Source: Granulicella pectinivorans (GTDB lineage Bacteria > Acidobacteriota > Terriglobia > Terriglobales > Acidobacteriaceae). Taken from it: DNA of 64,000 bases. Location: the NCBI RefSeq assembly GCF_900114625.1, contig NZ_FOZL01000002.1:310001-374000 (forward strand), read 5' to 3'. Positions 1-7,896 of the stretch are shown here, piece by piece (position 1 is the stretch's first letter; every line of letters starts with the position of its first letter). The notes beneath the pieces were generated by a model that made no database searches, was not told where the DNA came from, and saw nothing but the letters and a program-made list of their open reading frames with translations. The translations under genes and the position numbers were made by a program.

Positions 1-133
1 CGGTGGAGATCTGCGGGATGCCGTATTCGGCGACCAGGATCTGGGCCTGGGTTCCCTTGCCGACGCCTGGTGCTCCAAGAAGGAGCAGGGGGCCGGGGAC
101 GAAATCGGAAGAAGCGAGAGTCAAAGCGTGCAT
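1..133 (-). CDS. adk: Adenylate kinase, 5' part only (runs off the window)
   Basis: The minus strand from the ATG at 133 encodes 44 residues ending at the window edge. The P-loop GAPGVGKGT lies at about residues 20-28. Adenylate kinase interconverts ATP+AMP and 2 ADP in the cytosol. Most bacterial enzymes have this loop within the first 15 residues, so this copy has roughly a ten-residue N-terminal extension (MHALTLASSDF...) unless translation starts later; no later Met lies before the loop. Position directly after secY is the classic spc-operon order. The C-terminal four fifths, including the LID domain, lies outside the window. Confidence 0.9.
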   Translation of the reverse strand, partial: MHALTLASSDFVPGPLLLLGAPGVGKGTQAQILVAEYGIPQIST

Positions 134-170
134 ACCTCGAAACAATGCCGAAAAAGAAACGCTAAACGCT

Positions 171-201
171 AAAGTGGCACGGCTTATCGCCGTGCCCCTT
201 T
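171..201 (-). other. Stem-loop between secY and adk
   Basis: An inverted repeat (arms 171-183 and 189-201, one mismatch, 5-nt loop, core GGCACGGC/GCCGTGCC) sits in the 89-bp gap. On the minus strand it is followed by pyrimidine-rich sequence without a clean T-run. It may be an attenuator, processing site or weak terminator between secY and adk. Confidence 0.5.
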
Positions 202-222
202 AGAAAGACAGAGACGAAACGA

Positions 223-1635
223 CTACCAGCTGCGACGGCCCTTGATGCGACCGCTTTTGGGCGAGAAGCCGTCGTAGTGGCGCATGATGAGCTGCGATTC
301 GATCTGGTTGACCGTGTCCATGGCGACACCGACTACGATGAGCAGCGAGGTGCCGCCGAAGTAGAAGTTGACACCGAGGCCCTGGGTAAAGGCGGCCGGG
401 AGATGGTCGAAGATCGGCCCGATGAGGAATAAGTGGTTGAAGTGGATACCGCTGATCAGCAGCGTCGGGATCGTCGTGATGATGATCAGGTAGATCGCGC
501 CGACGAGTGTGATGCGCGTGAGGACATCGTTGATGAAGTCCGAGGTGCGCTTTCCGGGGCGAATGCCCGGGATAAAGCCACCGTTCTTGCGCATGTTGTC
601 GGCGATGTCATCGGGACGGAAGACGATGGAGATGTAGAAGTACGCGAAGAAGACGATCGCGACCATCTGCAGCAGGACGTACCAGGGCTCTCCCGGTGCG
701 AGTGCGGCGAGGATGGGTCCGACGATCTTGGTATCGCGCAGAGGACCGGAGCCGAAGAAGCTCATGCCGGAGAACAGCAGGGGCGCCGAGAGGATGGAGC
801 TGGCGAAGATGACCGGCATGACGCCGCCGGAGTTGACCTTCAGCGGGAGATGGATGGTCTGTCCGCCCATCATCTTGCGGCCGACGACGCGCTTGGCGTA
901 CTGCACCGGAATGCGGCGCTCCGAGCGCTCGACGAAGATGATGAAGGCTACCACCGCGATCATCGCTGCAACGAGCAGGATGATGATGAGCGGGGTCAGC
1001 GGGCCCCAGGCCTGCGTGGTGGCCTTGGTGTAGAGCTCCTGCACGCCACGGGGCAGGCCCACGACGATACCGGTGAAGATCAGAAGCGACATACCGTTGC
1101 CGATACCACGCTCGGTGATCTGCTCACCCAGCCACATGATGAAGGCGGTGCCGGTCGTCAGGGTGATCACGCACATCGGAATGAAGGCGAACTTGCCGAT
1201 GGTGACCATGGACTGACCGGTCGAGGTGTTGGTCAGGGTCAAGGCGATGGCAAACGACTGCACGATCGCGAGCAGGACCGTGACGTAGCGGGTCCACTGC
1301 GTGATCTTGCGGCGGCCCATCTCACCTTCCTTCTGCAACTTCGCAAGCGGCTCATAGATGACGGTGAGCAGCTGGAAGATGATGGAGGCGGTGATGTAGG
1401 GCATGATGCCGAGCGCGAAGACAGTCAGCTTGCGGAGGTTTCCGCCCGAGAAGAGGTCGACCAGGCCGAGCGCGGAGCCGGAGTTCTGATTGAAGAACTG
1501 GGCGAGCAGGTCGGCGTTGATGCCAGGGGTGGGAATGTGTGCGCCGAGGCGATAGACGGCAAGCAGGCCAAGCGTGAAGAGCACGCGGTTGCGGAGGTCT
1601 GGGATGCGGAAGATGTTGGCGAATTTCTCAAACAT
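223..1635 (-). CDS. secY: Preprotein translocase subunit SecY
   Basis: SecY is the channel-forming subunit of the SecYEG translocon in the inner membrane. The 470-residue product starts MFEKFANIFRIPDLRNR and shows the family landmarks RLGAHIPTPG near residue 30, the plug region after it, ITERGIGNGMSLLIF in the middle and the C-terminal cytosolic tail. About ten hydrophobic segments are visible. It is slightly longer than the usual 430-445 residues. It follows rplO by about 150 bp and precedes adk, the normal spc order. GAGG lies upstream of the ATG at 1635. Confidence 0.97.
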   Translation of the reverse strand: MFEKFANIFRIPDLRNRVLFTLGLLAVYRLGAHIPTPGINADLLAQFFNQNSGSALGLVDLFSGGNLRKLTVFALGIMPYITASIIFQLLTVIYEPLAKLQKEGEMGRRKITQWTRYVTVLLAIVQSFAIALTLTNTSTGQSMVTIGKFAFIPMCVITLTTGTAFIMWLGEQITERGIGNGMSLLIFTGIVVGLPRGVQELYTKATTQAWGPLTPLIIILLVAAMIAVVAFIIFVERSERRIPVQYAKRVVGRKMMGGQTIHLPLKVNSGGVMPVIFASSILSAPLLFSGMSFFGSGPLRDTKIVGPILAALAPGEPWYVLLQMVAIVFFAYFYISIVFRPDDIADNMRKNGGFIPGIRPGKRTSDFINDVLTRITLVGAIYLIIITTIPTLLISGIHFNHLFLIGPIFDHLPAAFTQGLGVNFYFGGTSLLIVVGVAMDTVNQIESQLIMRHYDGFSPKSGRIKGRRSW

Positions 1636-1784
1636 CGGAGAAGGAGACCTCGGAGTACGAATGGTTTGCTGTTGTGGTTAAGCGGCGGGGCGAGGGCCAT
1701 CTTTTTGCCGTATGGCCGAAAGGAGCCCCCGCTTTGCCTTGTGTCTCAGAACTGGATGAGCCTAGTCTAACTCGTTCCAGAGAA

Positions 1785-2249
1785 CTACGCGATGACGATG
1801 GCCTGTCCGCCGGCCTTCTCAATGGCTGCCTTGGCAGTCGCCGAGAACTTGTGGGCGTGAACGGTGACCGCGGTGGTGAGCTCACCGTTGGCCAGAACCT
1901 TGATGAGCGCGCCCTTCTTGCGGAGGAGGCCCAGCGAGATGATGCGGGCGAGCGTGAGTTCGGACGCGTCGCCGGTCTCGGCGATTACCTCGGCGATGCG
2001 GTCGAGACCGAGCACCTGGTACTCCACGCGGAAGATGTTGGTGAATCCGCGCTTGGGAAGACGGCGGTGAAGGGGCATCTGACCGCCTTCGAAGCCACGC
2101 ATGAGGGACGAACCCGAGCGGGAGCCCTGACCCTTGTGACCGCGGGTCGAGGTCTTACCCATGCCTGAGCCCATACCGCGGCCGATGCGCTTCTTGTTTT
2201 CATTCGCCTTCTTGGGAGCGCGCAGATTGGAGAGATTACGATTTGCCAT
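1785..2249 (-). CDS. rplO: 50S ribosomal protein L15
   Basis: The start is the ATG at 2249 (MANRNLSNLRAPKKANENKK), preceded by GAGG at proper spacing. The open frame continues 28 codons further upstream, but that part has no family similarity and overlaps a repeat-bearing spacer. The 154-residue protein has the basic Gly-rich N-terminal segment GRGMGSGMGKTSTRGHKGQ and FEGGQMPLHRRLPKRGF, both typical of L15, a late-assembly protein of the large subunit. It lies between rpmD and secY. Confidence 0.95.
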   Translation of the reverse strand: MANRNLSNLRAPKKANENKKRIGRGMGSGMGKTSTRGHKGQGSRSGSSLMRGFEGGQMPLHRRLPKRGFTNIFRVEYQVLGLDRIAEVIAETGDASELTLARIISLGLLRKKGALIKVLANGELTTAVTVHAHKFSATAKAAIEKAGGQAIVIA

Positions 2250-2298
2250 TGTATTCCTCGCTATAACGCCGGCTGTTGCAAGCCGACTCGCATGTGAG

Positions 2299-2370
2299 AA
2301 GTTGTAAGTCGTCAGTTCTAAGTGGTGAGGCAAGGCCTTTACTTTGAATTGAAAACTTACAACTTAGAAC
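2299..2370 (-). repeat. Intercistronic repeat, copy 1 (rpmD-rplO spacer)
   Basis: On the minus strand the rpmD stop TAG runs directly into TTCTAAGTTGTAAGTT, so the stop is part of the repeat unit GTTCTAAGTTGTAAGTT (2354-2370). A second, rearranged half at 2299-2323 can pair with it: AAGTTGTAAGT at 2299-2309 is complementary to ACTTACAACTT at 2355-2365. Related copies lie at 5728-5778 and 6190-6251. Confidence 0.75.
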
Positions 2371-2555
2371 TAATCGACGACGCGGACGAGATGGGGCACC
2401 TTTGCCACCATCCCACGGATCGAGGGGGAATCTTCGCGCAGAACGATCTGGTTCAGGCGCGTGAAGCCCAGGCCCTTGATGACGAGCTTGTGCTTGACGG
2501 GCGTGCAGATCATGGAGCGGAAGTACTGCAGCTTGATCTTGGCGATATCTGCCAT
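2370..2555 (-). CDS. rpmD: 50S ribosomal protein L30
   Basis: A 61-residue protein, MADIAKIKLQYFRSMIC..., with the L30 signature RSMICTPVKHKLVIKGLGF and the following RLNQIVLREDSPSIRGMV. L30 is a small peripheral large-subunit protein of the spc operon. Length is normal for the short bacterial form. It is 34 bp from rpsE and followed directly by an intercistronic repeat that overlaps its stop codon. Confidence 0.95.
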   Translation of the reverse strand: MADIAKIKLQYFRSMICTPVKHKLVIKGLGFTRLNQIVLREDSPSIRGMVAKVPHLVRVVD

Positions 2556-2589
2556 GGTAAGACTCCTTTGAATTCCTAAACCCAGCGGC

Positions 2590-3096
2590 TTAGAGTTCGT
2601 CTACTGATTTACCGCGCAGAGCGGCGACTTCGGCCTTGTTGCGAAGCTGGATGAGAGCGTCGAACGTAGCCTTGATGACGTTGTGCGGGTTGGCGGAACC
2701 GAGGCTCTTGGTGAGCACGTTCTGCACACCGGCCGAGGTCATGACGGCGCGAACCGTCTTGCCGGCGATGATTCCGGTTCCTTCAGGAGCCGGCTTCAAC
2801 ATCACCGAACCTGCGCCGAAGTGGCCCAGCACCTGGTGAGGAATGGTGGTCTCGGTGAGGTTGACCTTGTGCAGGTTCTTCTTGGCGGCTTCGATTCCCT
2901 TGCGGATAGCCTGGGGAACTTCCTTCGCCTTGCCGGAGCCGTAGCCGACGATACCTTCGCCGGGATCTCCCACCACGACAAGCGCGGCGAACGACATGTT
3001 CTTACCACCCTTGACGACCTTGGTGACGCGATTGATGGAGACGACCTCATCCTTGAGGTTGAGGCGGTTCGCATCGAGCTTTGGTTTCATTGCCAT
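2590..3096 (-). CDS. rpsE: 30S ribosomal protein S5
   Basis: 168 residues starting MAMKPKLDANRLNLKDEVV. The RNA-binding loop VVKGGKNMSFAALVVVGD near residues 28-45 and the C-terminal half with HQVLGHFGAGSVMLKPAPEG identify S5, which lies at the mRNA entry and contributes to decoding fidelity. The length is normal. It lies between rplR and rpmD. Confidence 0.97.
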   Translation of the reverse strand: MAMKPKLDANRLNLKDEVVSINRVTKVVKGGKNMSFAALVVVGDPGEGIVGYGSGKAKEVPQAIRKGIEAAKKNLHKVNLTETTIPHQVLGHFGAGSVMLKPAPEGTGIIAGKTVRAVMTSAGVQNVLTKSLGSANPHNVIKATFDALIQLRNKAEVAALRGKSVDEL

Positions 3097-3132
3097 ATAT
3101 GGAATCCTTTGACCACTTCGTGTGGAGAATAC

Positions 3133-3498
3133 TTAGAAATCGAGCCCGGCTTCGCGGGCGGCTTCGGCGAGGGCCTTGACGCGACCGTGGTAGAGATAAC
3201 CACCGCGATCGAAGACCACCTTCTTGATGCCCTTCTCGATGGCGCGCTCTGCAATGAGCTTGCCGACGAGCTTAGCGGCTTCGACGTTACCGCCGTACAC
3301 CTTGTCCTCACCCTTGACACCCATGGACGAAGCTGCGGCGAGCGTTACGCCGTTGAGATCGTCGATGAGCTGGGTGTAGATGTGGTTGAGCGAGCGGTAG
3401 ACGTTGAGGCGGGGACGCGCGGCAGTGCCGGACATCTTCTCGCGGATGCGGGTGTGGACGCGCTTGCGGATGACATTACGTTCGCGTGGATTGATCAT
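3133..3498 (-). CDS. rplR: 50S ribosomal protein L18
   Basis: 121 residues, MINPRERNVIRKRVHTRIR..., with RPRLNVYRSLNHIYTQLIDD and the C-terminal FDRGGYLYHGRVKALAEAAR typical of L18, which carries 5S rRNA into the central protuberance together with L5. Normal size and position between rplF and rpsE. Confidence 0.96.
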   Translation of the reverse strand: MINPRERNVIRKRVHTRIREKMSGTAARPRLNVYRSLNHIYTQLIDDLNGVTLAAASSMGVKGEDKVYGGNVEAAKLVGKLIAERAIEKGIKKVVFDRGGYLYHGRVKALAEAAREAGLDF

Positions 3499-3566
3499 GA
3501 TTCGCTTTCCTTCCTAGTGGCGTACCCAGAGTGCTGGGGACGTTCGGTTGATAGTGCTGGGATGAA

Positions 3567-3599
3567 GTCGCATAAAGGTCAGCAGGACCTCTATGCGAC
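3567..3599. other. Hairpin in the rplF-rplR spacer
   Basis: A 14-nt inverted repeat (GTCGCATAaAGGTC at 3567-3580 and GACCTcTATGCGAC at 3586-3599, one A/C mismatch) lies in the 112-bp gap between rplF and rplR. There is no T-run, so it is more likely an RNA-processing or stabilising structure than a terminator. Confidence 0.6.
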
Positions 3600-3610
3600 C
3601 GCCCTAAAAT

Positions 3611-4150
3611 TTACTTAGCGCCCGTCTTGCCGACCTTCTTCTTCAGCTTCTCTCCGGTGTAGCGGACGCCCTTGTTCTTGTAGGGATCCGGCTTACGGAG
3701 CGAGCGCATGTCGGCGGCAACCTGGCCAACCTTCTGGCGATCGATGCCCGAGACGACGAGGTGCGTCTGCTTGGCGTCGACGGTGACATCGATGCCGGTG
3801 GGCAGCGGGAACTCAATGGGGTGCGAGTAGCCGAGCGTGAACACGACCATCTCCTTGCCCTTGAGTTCGGCGCGGTATCCGATACCGACGATATCGATGT
3901 CTTTGGTCCAGCCGGTGGTGACGCCGGTGACGGCGTTGAAGACGAGCGAGCGGGCGAGGCCATGGAAGGCTGCCTGCTTGTCGTTCTCACGCTCCACGAG
4001 GAGCTGTCCATCCTTGGTGACGAGGGTGATGCCGGCCGGGATCAGCGCGGTCACTTTGCCCTTGGGGCCTTCCACGGTGGCGACGCCATCCGCAACGGTG
4101 TACTTCACGCCGGCGGGCAGAGCGATGGGCTTCTTGCCAATACGAGACAT
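3611..4150 (-). CDS. rplF: 50S ribosomal protein L6
   Basis: 179 residues starting MSRIGKKPIALPAGVKYTV, with the duplicated L6 fold and the C-terminal RKPDPYKNKGVRYTGEKLKKK, which contacts the sarcin-ricin region near the factor-binding site. Normal length. Located between rpsH and rplR in the spc block. Confidence 0.97.
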   Translation of the reverse strand: MSRIGKKPIALPAGVKYTVADGVATVEGPKGKVTALIPAGITLVTKDGQLLVERENDKQAAFHGLARSLVFNAVTGVTTGWTKDIDIVGIGYRAELKGKEMVVFTLGYSHPIEFPLPTGIDVTVDAKQTHLVVSGIDRQKVGQVAADMRSLRKPDPYKNKGVRYTGEKLKKKVGKTGAK

Positions 4151-4289
4151 TTCGAATCCTTATGGGCTTGCGAGTCCCGGGGGTATGCCCCGTTCCACTG
4201 CAGCCTGGGAGGCTTGGGCTCCCGGGTACATCTTTGATCTTGAGGAATACCGCCGCGGACGAACATCGACGCCCATCCGCGGCAGGCGA

Positions 4290-4688
4290 TTACCAGACTT
4301 CGGCGAGGATCTCTCCGCCAACGCCTTCGCGGCGAGCTTGGCGGCCGGTCATGACGCCCTTGGGGGTGGTCATGATCGCAATGCCGAGGCCACCCTGCAC
4401 GCGACGGATCTCATCGCGGCCGAGGTACACGCGGCAGCCGGGGCGCGAGATGCGCTTGAGGTCGCGGATGACAGGCTCGTTGTTGGGGCCATACTTGAGG
4501 TACACGCGAATGACCTTCATGCCGTTCTCTTCGGTCGGCTTGAAGTTGGCAATGTAGCCCTCCTCTTTGAGGATGCGGGCGATCTCGGCCTTGAGCTTCG
4601 AGGCGGGAACGTCAAGCTTCTGGTGACGGGCGCGGATGGAGTTGCGGATACGCGTAAGGAAATCGGCTACTGGATCGGTGAGGTTCAT
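4290..4688 (-). CDS. rpsH: 30S ribosomal protein S8
   Basis: 132 residues, MNLTDPVADFLTRIRNS..., ending GVGGEILAEVW. The C-terminal GGLGIAIMTTPKGVMTGRQA is the conserved rRNA-binding segment of S8, which in E. coli is also the translational repressor of the spc operon. Size and position after rpsN are normal. Confidence 0.97.
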   Translation of the reverse strand: MNLTDPVADFLTRIRNSIRARHQKLDVPASKLKAEIARILKEEGYIANFKPTEENGMKVIRVYLKYGPNNEPVIRDLKRISRPGCRVYLGRDEIRRVQGGLGIAIMTTPKGVMTGRQARREGVGGEILAEVW

Positions 4689-4801
4689 TCTTCTCCTTCA
4701 CCCCCCGTTCGCTCCGTGCCGAGCGACATGGAGAACCTGCGAGGGTGGTTGTGGAGCGCGCCCGCTGGGGCAGCAACTCAGTGATGGATGGTGAAGCTTT
4801 G

Positions 4802-4839
4802 AGCCGTTAGCTCACGGCTTTCGCTGAGAGCTAACGGCT
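4802..4839. other. Hairpin in the rpsH-rpsN spacer
   Basis: Perfect 12-bp inverted repeat AGCCGTTAGCTC (4802-4813) and GAGCTAACGGCT (4828-4839) with a 14-nt loop, in the 159-bp gap between rpsN and rpsH. No T-run follows on either strand. One of several intercistronic hairpins in this operon. Confidence 0.65.
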
Positions 4840-4847
4840 GAAATTCC

Positions 4848-5033
4848 TTACCAGGACGACTTGACGACGCCCGGAATCTCGCCCTTGAGCGCGAGGCCGC
4901 GGAAGCAGAGACGGCAGATGCCGAACTTCCGGAGGAACGCGCGCGGACGACCGCAGATCTGGCAGCGGTTGTGCTGGCGGGACTTGAACTTGGGCTTCTT
5001 TGCGTCTTTGACGCGCTTTGCGGTCGTTGCCAT
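4848..5033 (-). CDS. rpsN: 30S ribosomal protein S14, zinc-binding type
   Basis: 61 residues starting MATTAKRVKDAKKPKFK. Two CxxC pairs (CQICGRP and CRLCF) form the zinc knuckle of the short type-Z S14. S14 sits in the head of the small subunit. Location between rplE and rpsH is the usual spc position. Confidence 0.97.
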   Translation of the reverse strand: MATTAKRVKDAKKPKFKSRQHNRCQICGRPRAFLRKFGICRLCFRGLALKGEIPGVVKSSW

Positions 5034-5086
5034 AATATCTGCTCTCTATTCTACCTGCAAAATCGGGTTAAGGCTCGGAGAGCCTT

Positions 5087-5635
5087 TTAGTTACCGGTGC
5101 GGAAGGGCACGCCGAAGGCCTTGAGCAGGGTGCGGGCGCCGTTATCGTCCTTGGCGGTGGTCACGATGGTGACGTTCATGCCCTTGAGCTTGTCCACCTT
5201 CGCATAGTCGATCTCGGCGAAGATGAGCTGGTCGCGCAGGCCGAGGGTGTAGTTGCCACGACCGTCGAAGGACTTCGACGAGACGCCGCGGAAGTCGCGG
5301 ACGCGGGGCAGGGCGACCGAAATCAGGCGGTCGAGGAACTCGTACATCTTGTCGCCGCGCAGGGTGACCATGGCGCCGATGGGCATGCCCTCGCGCACCT
5401 TGAAGGCGGCGATGGACTTCTTGGCCTTGGTGGTCACGGGCTTCTGGCCGGTGATCGCGCCGAGGTCGGCAACCAGGGGATCCATGATCTTCACGTTCTG
5501 GGTGGCTTCGCCGAGACCCATGTTGATCACAATCTTCTCGAGCTTCGGAATCGCCATCGCATTCGTGATGTTCAGTTCCTTCGCAACGGCGTCGCGGATC
5601 TCCGCGTGATACTTCTCTTTCAAACGTGCTGCCAT
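5087..5635 (-). CDS. rplE: 50S ribosomal protein L5
   Basis: L5 binds 5S rRNA in the central protuberance. The start is taken at the ATG at 5635 (MAARLKEKYHAEIRDAV), which matches the family N terminus and gives 182 residues; a GTG seven codons upstream (5656) is possible but adds nothing family-like. IVINMGLGEATQN and GRGNYTLGLRDQLIFAEIDY are characteristic. It follows rplX after a 150-bp spacer containing repeat copy 2. Confidence 0.95.
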   Translation of the reverse strand: MAARLKEKYHAEIRDAVAKELNITNAMAIPKLEKIVINMGLGEATQNVKIMDPLVADLGAITGQKPVTTKAKKSIAAFKVREGMPIGAMVTLRGDKMYEFLDRLISVALPRVRDFRGVSSKSFDGRGNYTLGLRDQLIFAEIDYAKVDKLKGMNVTIVTTAKDDNGARTLLKAFGVPFRTGN

Positions 5636-5727
5636 GATGGACTTCGCTTTCTCCACGGGTGCCGGGGTGGGGATGTTCTCCGTGTACCGATGCGTGGGGT
5701 GAACCGTTGAAACAGTTGGAAGTTGAC

Positions 5728-5778
5728 AGTTGTAAGTTCTAAGCTTTCACTTCCAGCTTAGAACTTACAACTTAGAAC
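5728..5778 (-). repeat. Intercistronic repeat, copy 2 (rplX-rplE spacer)
   Basis: A perfect 18-bp inverted repeat: AGTTGTAAGTTCTAAGCT at 5728-5745 and its complement at 5755-5772, with a 9-nt loop. The unit GTTCTAAGTTGTAAGTT on the minus strand (5778 downward) begins 7 nt after the rplX stop codon. Same family as copies 1 and 3. Confidence 0.8.
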
Positions 5779-5785
5779 GTTTTGC

Positions 5786-6142
5786 TTACTTCTTCTTGTC
5801 GGCGATGGTCGCTCCGGTGGTCTTCGCCACGCGGACCTTCTTGTCGCCTTCCGTCTTGATCCCGATGCGGGTCTTGTTGCCCTCCGCGTCGATGAGCATG
5901 ACGTTCGAGATGTGGATCGTGGCTTCCTTCTCCGCGATGCCGCCCTTGATGTTCTGCTGGGGGTTGGGCTTCACGTGCTTCTTCATCATCATCACACCCT
6001 CGACCAGAACGCGGTTCTTGTCGGCGATGACGCGCAGGACGCGGCCCTTCTTGCCCTTGTCCTTACCGGCGATGACTTCCACACGGTCGTTGCGCTTGAT
6101 CTTGATCTTCGAGGTGACGACGGGCTTGAACTTGGTTGCCAT
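5786..6142 (-). CDS. rplX: 50S ribosomal protein L24
   Basis: 118 residues starting MATKFKPVVTSKIKIKRND. The KOW motif is visible at RVEVIAGKDKGKKGRVLRV, followed by VEGVMMMKKHVKPN. L24 initiates large-subunit assembly near the exit tunnel. A little longer than the usual ~104 residues, with extra residues at both ends (C-terminal ATTGATIADKKK). It lies between rplN and rplE, with intercistronic repeats on both sides. Confidence 0.96.
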   Translation of the reverse strand: MATKFKPVVTSKIKIKRNDRVEVIAGKDKGKKGRVLRVIADKNRVLVEGVMMMKKHVKPNPQQNIKGGIAEKEATIHISNVMLIDAEGNKTRIGIKTEGDKKVRVAKTTGATIADKKK

Positions 6143-6189
6143 GGTGATACCTTTCCTCGGCGATACGGAGCCGGATTCCGTGAAAGCGG

Positions 6190-6251
6190 TTGTAAGTTGC
6201 GAGTCGTAAGTTCTGAGTTGTTCCTGACAACTGGGAACTTACAACTTAGAA
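6190..6251 (-). repeat. Intercistronic repeat, copy 3 (rplN-rplX spacer)
   Basis: On the minus strand the rplN stop TAG runs straight into TTCTAAGTTGTAAGTT, as in copy 1. The pairing arms at 6203-6220 and 6228-6245 form an imperfect 18-bp stem with a 7-nt loop; part of the variation relative to copy 2 is G-T wobble. A further GTTGTAAGTT half-unit lies at 6190-6199. Confidence 0.75.
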
Positions 6252-6623
6252 CTAAATAACTTCGGGAGCGAGCGAGACGATCTTGAGGAACTTCTTCTCG
6301 CGGAGTTCGCGGGCCACGGGTCCGAAGACGCGGGTTCCGACCGGCTCGTTGGCATCGTTGATCACGACGGCAGCGTTCTGGTCGAAGCGGATGTACGTGC
6401 CATCGCGGCGGCGGTATTCCTTGCGGGTGCGAACGAGCACGGCTTTGACGACCTTGCCCTTCTTGACGGTGCCATCGGGGGAAGCTTCCTTGACCGCGGC
6501 GGTGACGACATCGCCAAGACCAGCCTTCTTGCCCAGGCCGCCGCCAAGCGGCAGGATGACCTGCAGCTTGCGGGCGCCGGAGTTATCGGCTACGTCGAGG
6601 ATGGTCCTCATTTGTACTGACAT
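6252..6623 (-). CDS. rplN: 50S ribosomal protein L14
   Basis: 123 residues starting MSVQMRTILDVADNSGAR, with KVVKAVLVRTRKEYRRRDGTY and NDANEPVGTRVFGPVARELR, conserved in L14, which contacts 16S rRNA in an intersubunit bridge. First gene of the spc block. Normal length. Confidence 0.97.
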   Translation of the reverse strand: MSVQMRTILDVADNSGARKLQVILPLGGGLGKKAGLGDVVTAAVKEASPDGTVKKGKVVKAVLVRTRKEYRRRDGTYIRFDQNAAVVINDANEPVGTRVFGPVARELREKKFLKIVSLAPEVI

Positions 6624-6666
6624 GTGAGTCTCCTAAAAAACGAACAACAAGAAATCGTGAGAAAGC

Positions 6667-7011
6667 TTACTTAGCAGGAGCGGCAACGACCGGCTTCGCG
6701 TCGGAGAGCTGCGAGAGCGAGGAGCGGCGAACGATCTCTTCGAGCGTCCAGCGCTTCAGCTTCGACAATGGCCTGGTCTCGCGGATGCGGACGACGTCGC
6801 CCACGCGTGCCGAGTTCTGCTCGTCATGCGCGTAGAACTTCTTGTTCGACTTCATGACGCGCTTGTACTTGGGGTGCGCCTTGCGCATCTCGATCTCAAC
6901 CGCGATGGTCTTCTGCATCTTGGTCGAAACAACGATGCCGACCTTCTCGTTGCGGCGCGATGCCGCTGCTTCGGGGGTGGCGGGAGTGGTGGCTACCTGG
7001 GTATCTGCCAT
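6667..7011 (-). CDS. rpsQ: 30S ribosomal protein S17 with extended termini
   Basis: 114 residues versus about 85 in most bacteria. The core (GIVVSTKMQKTIAVEIEM, HPKYKRVMKSNKKFYAHDE, RIRETRPLSKLKRW) is clearly S17, an early small-subunit assembly protein. About 22 Ala/Thr/Pro-rich residues precede the core and about 16 follow it (SQLSDAKPVVAAPAK). The start ATG at 7011 lies 3 bp after the rpmC stop, implying translational coupling. Confidence 0.95.
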   Translation of the reverse strand: MADTQVATTPATPEAAASRRNEKVGIVVSTKMQKTIAVEIEMRKAHPKYKRVMKSNKKFYAHDEQNSARVGDVVRIRETRPLSKLKRWTLEEIVRRSSLSQLSDAKPVVAAPAK

Positions 7012-7014
7012 GGG

Positions 7015-7287
7015 TTAGACCTTCGCTTTCTTGCGGGCGGTGCGTGTGCTTGCGGGGGGAGCGGTGCGAACCACCGCAGGTTTGGCGGCCTTCTCGGCGG
7101 CGAGCGTGCGCTCACGGGCGATGGTCTTGGCGCGCGCGATGTCGAGCTTCAAAGGCTTAATCTGCTTGATGCCTTCGAGGTTGCCGAGGCTCTTCTGGAA
7201 ACGGATGCGGAAGAGCTGCTCAGCCGCGGTGTTTTGCGTGCCCTTGAGTTCTTCGTCCGTCTGAGTGCGAAGCTTGGAGAGTTCCAT
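7015..7287 (-). CDS. rpmC: 50S ribosomal protein L29, long form
   Basis: 90 residues starting MELSKLRTQTDEELKG. FRIRFQKSLGNLEGIKQIK and ARAKTIARERTL match L29, which lies beside the exit tunnel and contributes to chaperone and SRP docking. The family usually has 60-70 residues; about 22 Ala/Lys-rich residues are added at the C terminus (PASTRTARKKAKV). Directly upstream of rpsQ. Confidence 0.94.
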   Translation of the reverse strand: MELSKLRTQTDEELKGTQNTAAEQLFRIRFQKSLGNLEGIKQIKPLKLDIARAKTIARERTLAAEKAAKPAVVRTAPPASTRTARKKAKV

Positions 7288-7328
7288 GATCGTTTTCCTA
7301 TACGTCTAAATCGTTTGGCTGAAGCGCT

Positions 7329-7775
7329 TTACTTGACCTTGTTGGCCGCGGCGTACTTGACTTCCGCGTCGTGGCGCATGATGAAGCTGGTCTTGAGCGG
7401 AAGCTTGTGAGCGGCGAGGCGCATCGCTTCACGAGCAAGCTCAGGAGACACACCTTCCATCTCGAACATGATCTTGCCGGGGCGGACGACGGCAACCCAG
7501 TGATCCGGAGCTCCCTTACCCTTACCCATACGGGTTTCGGCCGGCTTCTTCGTGATCGGCTTGTCCGGGAAAAGGCGGAGCCAGACCTTACCGCTACGCT
7601 TGATGAAACGCGTCATGGCAATACGGCAGGCTTCGATCTGGCGGTCGGTGATGTAACCGCACTCCATGACCTTAAGGCCGTAGTCGCCGAACGAGAGATC
7701 GCTGCCGCGCCACGCCTTGCCGCACATGCGGCCGCGCTGCTGCTTGCGATACTTGACCTTCTTTGGCATCAACAT
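7329..7775 (-). CDS. rplP: 50S ribosomal protein L16
   Basis: 148 residues. The ATG at 7775 is favoured over the one at 7769 (MPKKVKYRKQQRGRM) because AGAGGG lies 7 nt upstream of it. MGKGKGAPDHWVAVVRPG and the Arg-rich RKQQRGRMCGKAW are family landmarks; L16 organises the A-site region of the large subunit. Slightly longer than the usual 136-140 residues. Confidence 0.95.
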   Translation of the reverse strand: MLMPKKVKYRKQQRGRMCGKAWRGSDLSFGDYGLKVMECGYITDRQIEACRIAMTRFIKRSGKVWLRLFPDKPITKKPAETRMGKGKGAPDHWVAVVRPGKIMFEMEGVSPELAREAMRLAAHKLPLKTSFIMRHDAEVKYAAANKVK

Positions 7776-7829
7776 GGCAAAACCCTCTTTTTGCTGGACT
7801 GAAGTCCTGGCATACTTCTCTATTTCGAC

Positions 7830-7858
7830 CCGCGGACTTCATCCTCTGAAGTCCGCGG
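7830..7858. other. Hairpin in the rpsC-rplP spacer
   Basis: Perfect 12-bp inverted repeat CCGCGGACTTCA (7830-7841) and TGAAGTCCGCGG (7847-7858) with a 5-nt loop, in the 121-bp gap between rpsC and rplP. A GC-rich stem without a T-run, so probably not a full terminator. Confidence 0.65.
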
Positions 7859-7896
7859 ATTCTGATGATCTTGAATCGGAGCGGGAGAGACTTTTC

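Noticed and set aside
433..1770. Long plus-strand open frame opposite secY (445 codons)
   Set aside because: The product is an Asp/Arg/Glu/Gly-rich pattern typical of antisense frames in GC-rich genes; secY is certain on the other strand and no ribosome-binding site or family similarity supports it.
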